Assembly (NCBI GenBank): GCA_039602395.1
Contig: JBCNJP010000008.1
Span: 19,111,867-19,175,866, forward strand
Direction: 5' to 3'
Source: Deinandra increscens subsp. villosa
Taxonomy: Eukaryota; Streptophyta; Magnoliopsida; Asterales; Asteraceae
DNA length: 64,000 bases
The position numbers and the translations under genes were made by a program. The notes below the pieces were generated by a model. The model was not told the DNA's origin. It saw only the letters and a program-made list of their open reading frames with translations, and ran no database searches. Of the stretch, positions 33,716 to 42,276 are shown piece after piece (position 1 is the stretch's first letter; every line of letters starts with the position of its first letter).

Positions 33716-34192
33716 TGTTGGTCCTCACTGATCTTTATCAGTGCAAATGAAGGTGTTTTGAGAAGAAAACCAAAGAAATAACAACAATAGATGATTCTCA
33801 ATAGCTAAAATGGTTTTCTAGCATTGAACAATCACAACATGAACCAAAGATTGATAAGAGATGATTACAAGCTACAATAATAGCAAGAAATGCTCCTAGC
33901 CGTCACCAAAACTCACCAATAAACGATTTCTTGTATTAGGGTTCACCAATGTTGAGAAAGTTACAAAAGGCCGCACATAGGCGGCATATATATACTGTCC
34001 AGTGAACAGTTTCGCTGGCAGTTTCGCTGGCCAAGCGAAACTGTCACTGAGACAGTCTAAACTAGGTACCGAGCGAAACTACAGTTTCGCTCGGTAGTTT
34101 CGCTAGCCTACCAAAAGACAACATTACAAAGGAAACTAAACTATACAAACAAGCTAAACAAAACAATGAATTCCTCCCTACATTGATCTTCA
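33716..34192 (-). repeat. 3' LTR of M (477 bp)
   Basis: Sense ends TGAAGATCAATG...GAGGACCAACA. Contains the TTTCGCT promoter module at 34007-34112 and TATA box at 33986-33994 (plus coordinates). Confidence 0.97.
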
Positions 34193-34206
34193 ATATTCCC
34201 CCTAGG
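34193..34206 (-). other. Terminal polypurine tract of M
   Basis: Sense strand reads CTAGGGGGAATAT immediately before the 3' LTR. Confidence 0.85.
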
Positions 34207-34228
34207 GAGGGATTCAGCCTCTTGATCT

Positions 34229-36871
34229 TCATTTGTCAGCTCCGGCTTCAGTTTGGTTCGGCTCTTTGTTCAGATCTGTTTCCCCCAAAACATTGGACAC
34301 TTCAGCTACGGGGATTTCAGTCTCTGGTGCCCCTAAAACGGTTGACATGTCAGCAACGGGGACTTCAGTCTCTGGTTCCTCCACAACAACTGGCTCATCA
34401 GCAACCGGAACCTCAGCAGGCTTCACAACCTTTTCAGAAGATTCTCCAAGTCCGCTCCATGTTTTGTTCATTCTGTTTGCTAGATCCCTGTCCTCTTCCA
34501 TTCTCTCTTCACCTTCCTTGACTTTCTCTGCTAAATCCCGTATCTCTTTGATAATCCCTCTGGCTTTGTTGGCTACCCTCACAAACAGGTTAGCTTCTTC
34601 AACAGTGTCGTCTCCTGCCCCACATCTGATAGGATTTTCACAGAGAGTCTTCAAATCATCATTACTGAAGGAGAATACTTCCATGGGGTCAAACAATCTA
34701 ATCTCATCATTTTCTCCTATTCTTATCACAGCTTCCCCAGTTTGGTTGTCATAAAACCACTTTTTGAAATTTTGCAGCCTTGACGGTTCTTGATCTGGTA
34801 TTCTGATCCTGCTCATTGTCTTTGCTGGATTGAACTTTAAGGAGACCTTCGGCTTCCCAGTAACTTCATCAATTTCAGTTGTTGACTTCATCCTCTTCCC
34901 CTTCATAAATCCAAACGACACAAAGTCGTCCTTTGCAGCCTGCTGAAGCATTATTCTTTGATTTGTAGCCCTGACGCTTTTGTCTTCATCGATGAGGGGA
35001 AGCTCTACCAACCTCCTCAGATCCCATCTGGGCAAGGTCTTGAAATTTTCACGTTTGCGAATATATGTAATGCTACCCCCTCTTCTCTTGATCATAAAAG
35101 CATGCACAGACTCACTGAATTTCCAGCTAATGATGTGTCTATCCGACTCTTTTCTTCTAGGCTGAGCCATGTTTTGAAACAGAGGGGTTTGATCTTCAAG
35201 CTCAGGTTTCTTAAACCATTCTTCTCTGTTTAATTCAAGAACGTCTTCACTTATGGAACTTATCTTAGCTTGATAAGTGAGAGAATGTTCTTTCCAAGTA
35301 TAGCTTTCCGGCTCTGTGTGATCATCAATATCAGCCTCATCTTCACTTTCATCGATCAAATGGAATTTAGCTTGGACGATCTCAGGCTGTGGTTGCTCTG
35401 TTTCAACACTAAACAGATTTGCATCACTGACATTGATAGCATCCAAGTCTTCAGCATTGGGGGCTCCACTATCATCAGCCTCATTCACACCTGTTCCACT
35501 TCCTCCGACTCCACCAGATCCACTACCTCCTGCTCTACCAGCTTCACCAGAACCACTGCCTCCCGCTGCTCCAGATGTATCCTTTAAGATGTCACCAATT
35601 GATTCGATCTCAGCATCGCTCATTTGACCTGGCATGTTCAGATGCTTCTTAATTTCGTTCATCTCTACTACCAAAAATTTGATCAACGAAGATTGTTTAG
35701 CAATGATCTCGTTCATGTTTTTGATCTGAGCATCTTTCTCCTTTTCTCTGATTTCAGAATTTACCAGTTTGGTCTTGATCATACCCAATTCATTAGCCAG
35801 GGAGGTATTTACACCTCTGATGACATCTTCGTCCATTTCAGCCCTGGGATCAATCCTTCTTTTCTTAGCAGCACTCAATTCATCTTCTGTGGGTGCACTA
35901 TGTTTTTCTTTTGATTTCTGTTTTTGCTGTGCAATGTTCTCAAGTTCTTCTTCAATTTCATCTACATGCTCCTTTCCCGAGCTTCTCACGTATTGTTTCC
36001 TCTTACCTTTCACACTGTCACTCACCTTTCCTTCAGCTCTTCTCTTGTTTTCATCTTCTATCAACTTCTTGATGTATTCATACCTTTCCTCAGGGTACAT
36101 GTGTTTCATCAGGTAAGTTGTATACCCTGAGAAATCATCTCTTTTGGCAGCACAATCTGAAAGAATCCTTGGGTGCATCGGATTTACAACAAGAGCTGTG
36201 CTCTGCTTTGGCAACTCAGGCTCTAGATGTTCGATGATCATCTGCAGAAATCTTGGATATAGGAGCCATCTGGACTTCTTCAAAGCTTGAATGTTTGCAA
36301 CCATAGCATCAAATATCCTCTGAGGAATATTGGCTTTCTTTCCTTTACATAACAACAACATTGCCTCAGCCCAGTTTTAGTTCAAACCATCCGAGCCACC
36401 TTTTCTGTCATCAATGCAAGAAATGAAGACGTGGGCAATGTATCTCCATTCTTTTGACATCAAGGACTTCTTGATTTCCTTCTTGTTTTTCCACAAATTA
36501 CCACCTTCGTAACCCATATGTTTTTCAAAACTTTTCAACACATCCAGATCATTCAACTTAGTTGCTTCACCAACATCCTCCTCGAGTTGAAGAGCTTCAA
36601 CAATAGTTTTCATTGTAATCACGATATTCTTCTGCATGACCTTTGCTCGAATACATTCAGGTTTAGCTTTAACGTCGTATTCAGCCGTCAGCCAGAAATC
36701 TCTAATGTGCCTTTCGTCAATAATCGTTGTGTGCGAAATGGCGTAATAGATGCAAGACTTCTTAAGCCATTTTATGCAATCTCTGAATCCAGTTGTCTTA
36801 TCGAGACGATCATCCAAAAAGGCGGTGACGTTGCTTCGTGGATCGTGCTTTAGATTTGACATTTTCTGCAC
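34229..36871 (-). pseudogene. Extra 3' ORF of M (aORF family), one nonsense codon
   Basis: About 880 codons in a single frame, broken only by one TAA at 36377-36379. N-terminal part: IRDFWLTAEYDV, MGYEGG, SKEWRYIAHVFISC and LLYPRFLQMII, the pattern of an ORF family common in Asteraceae repeats that databases sometimes label as longin-like; I do not accept that function. Middle: a coiled coil and a Gly/Ser-rich linker (AAGGSGSGEAGRAGGSG). C-terminal part: HIISWKFSESVHAFMIKRR and FKKWFYDNQTGEAVI...RLFDPMEVFSF modules, shared with the copies at 3193-4540 and 50951-61600. No signal peptide or membrane span is evident. It ends 23 bases before the polypurine tract. It sits where Sirevirus envelope-like ORFs lie; function unknown. 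Confidence 0.88.
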
Positions 36872-36935
36872 ACGAAACCAAGATTTTGTGAGTTAAACCG
36901 AACTTATATTAAAAAAAATAATTTTAAAAAAGTTG

Positions 36936-37230
36936 GTAGTTTCGCTGCGAAATAACAGTTTCGCTAAGTAAACCATAGTGTCGCACACGGCGAAACAGAT
37001 AGGTTCGCGACATTGATCGACGCGACACTGACCAGATTAGTTTCGCCGAGAAACTGCAGTTTCGCTGCGATACTGCAGTTTCGCCAAGGGCGAAACAGCA
37101 GTTTCGCTGGAAATCACGGCGACACTGTCAGCGAAACTTGGGCATGATCGCTGACAGTTTCGCTCGTGACCGATGAACTTTCGTTCAGTTTCGCCAGATA
37201 AACACGCAGTGTCGCTGGACGCGACTTTTA
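36936..37230 (-). repeat. TTTCGCT array upstream of the extra ORF of M
   Basis: About 15 copies of GTTTCGCT, GTTTCGCC or GTGTCGC in both orientations, 65 to 360 bases before the extra ORF start. It resembles the leader array before gag (44940-45330) and ends in the shared GAACTTTCGTTCAG word. Confidence 0.85.
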
Positions 37231-37607
37231 AAATTCAAAATTTCCGAAACCGTTTTAAAGGTCCAAAATTGCAATACAAACCACAAGGGACTTATAAGAC
37301 ACTATAACGGGTATAATGCTGGTTCCAAACAGTTTCGTAACATCAGTTTAGGGGCCGAGAACCAATTTTGACGATTCGACATAAAAACCCCCCAAAAAAA
37401 ACTGTAAATCTTGATGCGATTACGGGTGCGATTAACCCAGGAGATGTTAAACTACTTACATAAACTGTGAACCGAAATCGGTTAATGATTCAGACGATAA
37501 AACAGTTGGGCGAAAAAGAGAGTTTCGCGAGTAAAGATTTTGCAGGTTTGTCTCGGAGAAGACAGTTAGGGTTTCGGTGAAAATGACCGGAAATCTCGAT
37601 CAAGGGA

Positions 37608-37770
37608 ATATATACGAGGGCAGTTTCGCTGCTAGTTTCGCTCCGGCGAAACAGTAGTTTCGCCTAGCGAAAGATCAAATTCGCTCAAGCCAATCAGATA
37701 AGTTTCGCCGATAGCGACAGAATAGGTTCGCTGATAGCCCATGCGGCGAAACTGATCGGGCGAAACTCAG
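37608..37770 (-). promoter_or_regulatory. Possible internal promoter of M
   Basis: In sense (minus) direction, a palindrome GGCGAAAC/GTTTCGCC (37645-37664) and two AGCGAAACT words three bases apart lie 7 bases before TATATAT (37608-37614). This is the same order and spacing class as in the M LTR and K. The extra ORF starts about 740 bases downstream, after a TTTCGCT-rich leader. Promoter activity is inferred. Confidence 0.6.
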
Positions 37771-37779
37771 TTTCGCTGA

Positions 37780-38260
37780 AACCCTAATTTTCAACAAAAT
37801 GACTTTCTTACTATTTAGAACTTTGAAAAGCCGACAAACTCACACAAATCACCAAATTATTTACACAGTATCGATCTTATCAAAAATAACGCAGAAAGAA
37901 AAATCTTTTTGAATTTTCAAAATGGGAATTAAAAACAACTATACAAGCAGATTCTGTTTTTAATTTAGAGAAAGATCCAGACATGAGATCATATCAACCG
38001 ATACGCATCATACACATTTCAATTTCAATGTTAATCAGCATGCAAGTCAAGCAGATTCCGAATGCATCATATTGATATTAAGCATGCACTAATAGTATTT
38101 AACATTTTTGGATATGCTTAAGGTATATTAATCATGCACTGATCACCCAGCCTCACTCTATCAAAGAAGTTAACAAATCATCATATTCATCTTGATTTTT
38201 CTTTTAATTCTTTTTCAAATGAGATAAGCGTTCATGATGTTTCATGCAAAAATAAAGCAG
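37780..38260 (-). other. Spacer between hairpins and internal promoter of M
   Basis: AT-rich, no ORF or repeat recognised. Confidence 0.5.
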
Positions 38261-38263
38261 AAC

Positions 38264-38516
38264 CCTAAGTGAACAGCAATCAGGTCGGCCGCAAAGCACG
38301 CAGAGAAAGCCCGATGCACTTAGGAAAATAAAAAATGAAAAATAAAGCAGAAATCGTATATATCAACAACAATCAGGTCGGCTTGTGGGCACGCAGAGAA
38401 GGTCCGATGATATATACTAAACACCAAGAAAATAAAGAAGAAACTCAATCAGCAGGTGATCAGGTCGGCAGATAACGGTGGTTGATATACTATCATTTCT
38501 CACAAGGTCGGATCAA
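38264..38516 (-). ncRNA. Tandem structured hairpins in M (two clear, one degraded)
   Basis: Copy a at 38264-38324 has outer arms CCTAAGTG/CACTTAGG. Copy b at 38356-38417 has outer arms GTATATATC/GATATATAC. In sense both contain TTCTCTGCGT, a short variable hairpin, then CGACCTGATTG. A third degraded copy (about 38450-38516) keeps CCGACCTGATCA. See the same core in E3 (46115-46352) and N (58155-58321). A cis-acting RNA structure is inferred; this is probably not a separate transcript. Confidence 0.7.
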
Positions 38517-38519
38517 TTT

Positions 38520-39060
38520 CTCAATTTTGTTTTTGTTTGAAATTATTTATATGCCAAATTTTCAATTTTCCCCCAAAATCCACAAATATTCTATTTTTGG
38601 ATTTTCAAAAAAAATGAAGAATAAAATAAAAGTGATTCGATCGATACTTGACACAAAAATGACAGACGCTTGAACGGAAACACTTTCGAAGAGAGGGTTT
38701 TGACAGGAAATCCGCTTCGAATATATGAGTGAAATGAGATCATTTGAGAAAGATTTCATGAAATTTAAGTAGTTTAGTGTGATTTACCCCCAATTCCCCC
38801 ACAAGATAACAGTAAGGACATCAGAAAGCATTTATGAGACAATTGCAAGGTAAATGAGACTAAAATACTCCCCTGATCATATTCTTATGACAAATGGGCA
38901 GAAATCATTTGAGGAGGAAGGCGTGATCATTGATTTCTTGATTTCAACAGATTCAACTTTGACAATCACCTGATTCAAGACAAAATGAAATTAGCATTCA
39001 GGTTTAAACAAAATAAACTTAAGATGAAGTAAGTTTAAAAGAGAATTTACAAAAAGGTTT
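38520..39060 (-). other. Noncoding spacer downstream of M pol
   Basis: No ORF supported. A G-rich run pair (sense GTGGGGGAATTGGGGGTAAA near 38787-38803) is another polypurine-like tract. Confidence 0.55.
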
Positions 39061-39067
39061 ATTTTAT

Positions 39068-39086
39068 CCCCCCCCCCCCTTTTTTT
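39068..39086 (-). other. Internal polypurine tract after M pol
   Basis: In sense, seven A followed by twelve G, 11 bases after the end of the RNase H frame. Multiple polypurine tracts downstream of pol are a known Sirevirus trait. Confidence 0.75.
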
Positions 39087-39096
39087 CACTAAACAT

Positions 39097-42000
39097 TTAA
39101 AAAGATATCATGCCCAGCATTTTAATAAGCTCATAAAAGCGGGGTTTATCAAAGGTTTTTGTAAAAATATCCGCTTTCTGGGCTTTGGTTTCAATGGGGA
39201 CAACGTCAATAAACCCTTTTTCTTGAGCATCACGGATTGCATGAATCGGATTCTTGGAGATTCCAACGGCGGCTTCGTTGTCACAAAACAACGGTGTATG
39301 AAGAAAATTAATTCCATAATCCATCATATGATGTTGAATCCACAGCACTTGACAGCAGCAACTGGATGCAGCAATGTATTCGGCTTCGTCTGTAGATAAG
39401 GAGACAGTTGTTTGCTTCTTGCTTTGCCACGAAACCAAACATTCCCCCAGAAACTGGCATCCTCCAGAAACAGACTTTCTATCCAATTTGCATCCTCCGT
39501 GATCACTGTCTGAATATGAATTAAGCTCAAAACTTCCATCCTTAGGATACCATAATCCCAATCTTGATGAACCTTTCAAATAACGGAAGATTCGCTTGAC
39601 TGCCTTTTCGTGAGATTACCTTGGATCAGCTTGATAACGGGCACAATAGCACACAGCAAAAGTAATGTCCGGACGACTGGCTGTGAGATACATTACAGAC
39701 CCAATCATTGAACGATAGTACTTGGGGTCAACTCGCTTTCCCAGACTGTCAGGAGTCAAACACGTTTGAGATGTGAAGGGAGTGAGTTCAGCAGATGCAT
39801 CATTCATTTTGAATTTCTTCAGAATCTCCAGAATGTACTTTTCTTGATGAATGAGAATACCGTCTGACTTTTGTTCCACTTGCAATCCTAGAAAGAAACT
39901 CATTTCCCCCATCATGCTCATTTCAAAATGCTCCTTCATCAATTCCTCAAATTCTCGACACATCTTCTCATTGGTTGAGCCGAAGATGATATCGTCCATA
40001 TACACTTGAACCATCAGCATTTCTCCATTCACCTCTTTCTTGAACAGCGTCATATCGATAGACCCACGAGTAAAACCTTTTCCCAATAGATACTGAGTCA
40101 AAGTTTCATACCAAATTCTGGGTGCCTGATGAAGACCGTACAGAGATTTATCCAGCTTGTAGACTTTGTCAGGAGATTCATGATCTTCGAAGCCAGGAGG
40201 TTGAAGCACATAAATATCTTCATCAATATCCCCGTACAAGAATGCACACTTGACGTCCATTTGGAACACCTTGAAGTCCTTGTATGCAGCATGAGCTAGA
40301 AAGATTCGAATCGCCTCAATGCGTGCCACCGGTGCAAACACGTCTGTATAGTCAATGCCTTCTTCCTGATAAAAACCTTGAACCACCAGTCTTGCTTTGT
40401 TTCTGATAACAACACCTCTATCATCCATTTTGTTCCGGAAAACCCACTTCGTACCAATTGGAACTTTGTTCTCAGGAAGATCCACCAATTGCCAAACCTT
40501 CAGCTTTCTGAATTGTTATAGTTCAGCCTGCATGGAGTCCACCCAACTTGGATCTGCAAGAGCTTCATCTATGTTTTTAGGAACAATCTGAGACAGAAAA
40601 CACGCAAACAAACATTCATTAATCAATCCTGACTAATGACGAGTCCTCACTCCATCTGTAATCGAGCCAATGACGAGGTCATGTGGATGATCTTTTAAGG
40701 TTTTGAGATTTAAGTCAAGGTGGAGAGGAGCGGGTTCGGTGGTTTGAGGTAGTTCATGAGAGGAAGATGGAGGATCGGGTTGATGTGGGGGTTGTGAGGA
40801 TGAGGATGGGTTTTGTTGTGGAATTTCAGGTTGAGGGGTGATAATTACGAGAGGAGGATTGTCATTTGCTTCAGCTAGGATAGGAAGATTGAATGACTTG
40901 AACAGTGTGTCTGAATCATAAAACCATTCGGGTCTAGTTCCGGTGTTGGGAGAGTTAGATTCTTGCCAGTCCACGTAGTAGGATTCCTGCACAATACGAG
41001 TACGTTTGTTATAAACACGATAAGCTTTTTGTGATGAAGAATACCCCATGAAGAAACACTCATCGGAGACAGCTCCAAATTTTGTGATTTGAGCTTCGGT
41101 ATTCAACAATGTGCACGAACAACCGAACGGCCTAAAGAAGTCAATCAGCGGCTTCCTTCCATGATACAGCTCGTATGACGTCTTCAACTTATCTTTTACG
41201 ATCAGGACACGATTCAGCACGTAGGACGCACAGTTCACAGCTTCAGCCCAGAAGATGATCGGCAGCTTTGATTCAATCAGCATTGTGCGAGCAGCTTCAA
41301 CCAGTGTGCGATTCTTCCTTTCAGCAACTCCATTCTGCTGTGGAGTTCTTGCTGCACTGTATTGCCGAAGAATCCCTTTGTTTGCACAAAAAGAGTCAAA
41401 GATCTGATTTCTAAATTCAGTTCCGTTATCACTTCTGATTGCCTTGACTTTCTTGCTTCTTGAACTTTCCACGGACAGGATGATATTTTGTAAAGCTTCA
41501 GTCGTTTCACTCTTATGCTTCAAGAATCTGACCCAAGAGTACCTGGAATAATCATCAGTCACAACAAGACAGTAAGTTCTCTTTCCCAGACTTTGGACAC
41601 TAATAGGTCCAAATAAATCAGTATGGAGCAATTCTAAGGGACTATAAATAGAATTCTCCAATTTGGGCTTATGTGGCTTCTTATGTTGTTTTCCTTTAGC
41701 GCATGAAATACATTTTTCAACAACAGAAAAATCTTTGTATGGAAGACCTCGGACCAAATTGTTTTTGACAAGATTGTTTAGAATTTTGAAATTTATGTGT
41801 CCTAGACGTCTATGCCACAAGAAGCACTCAGAAACAGATGCCTTTGAAAGTAAACAAGTCATGGAGGAAGTGAGTGATGCAGTTGAGGTCAAATTCAGCA
41901 AGTATGTGTCATTGATGCGAGGCGCACGCATCGCCACCATCTCTTCGGGCACAGTAAATTCAGGCTTGAGAAACAGGCACTCATTTGCTTTGAACAATAC

Positions 42001-42276
42001 GGGAATATTCTTGTCACAGATTTGTGACACGCTCAGAAGATTAAACTTTAATTCGGGTACATGGTTGACGTGCTCCAGAGTAAGAGACCCATTTGACACG
42101 TCTCCTTGTCCAACCATCTTACCACCTCTTTTATTTCCTGCAAAAGAAACAAACCCACCATCCACGATTCTGTAATTTGTGAGCAGGTCTTTCATCCCTG
42201 TCATATGCCGAGAGCATCCCGAATCTATATGCCAGTAACTATTCTTCGGGAGTGCCTGGCAATACAAAACAAGAAA
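39097..42276 (-). pseudogene. M pol: protease, integrase, reverse transcriptase, RNase H
   Basis: One frame, shared with gag, with three nonsense codons (TAG 40633-40635, TAA 40516-40518, TAA 39616-39618) and no frameshift. Protease active site HIDSGCSRHMTG (Asp codon 42223-42225). Zinc-binding LWHRRLGHINF...CISCAKGK. Integrase catalytic Asp in HTDLFGP, Asp in RSDNGTEF, Glu in NGVAERKNRTL. RT region KARLVVQGF, VFQMDVKCAFLYG, with YMDD at 39991-40002. RNase H YSDSDHGG, STDEAEYIAAS, CDNEAAV. All key catalytic residues are present. The product would copy element RNA into DNA and insert it. The stops should prevent full translation unless read through. Confidence 0.95.

Noticed and set aside
35270..36130. 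Plus-strand ORFs of up to 115 codons
   Set aside because: They are antisense to the extra ORF of M, low in complexity (Ser/Pro-rich from the Gly/Ser linker), and match no family.
34229..36871. Host longin/synaptobrevin-type gene
   Set aside because: The similarity is to repeat-encoded ORFs. It lies inside an LTR element with target duplications and has two more copies in the window.
41663..42175. Plus-strand ORF of 170 codons
   Set aside because: Antisense shadow of the protease and pre-integrase region of M.
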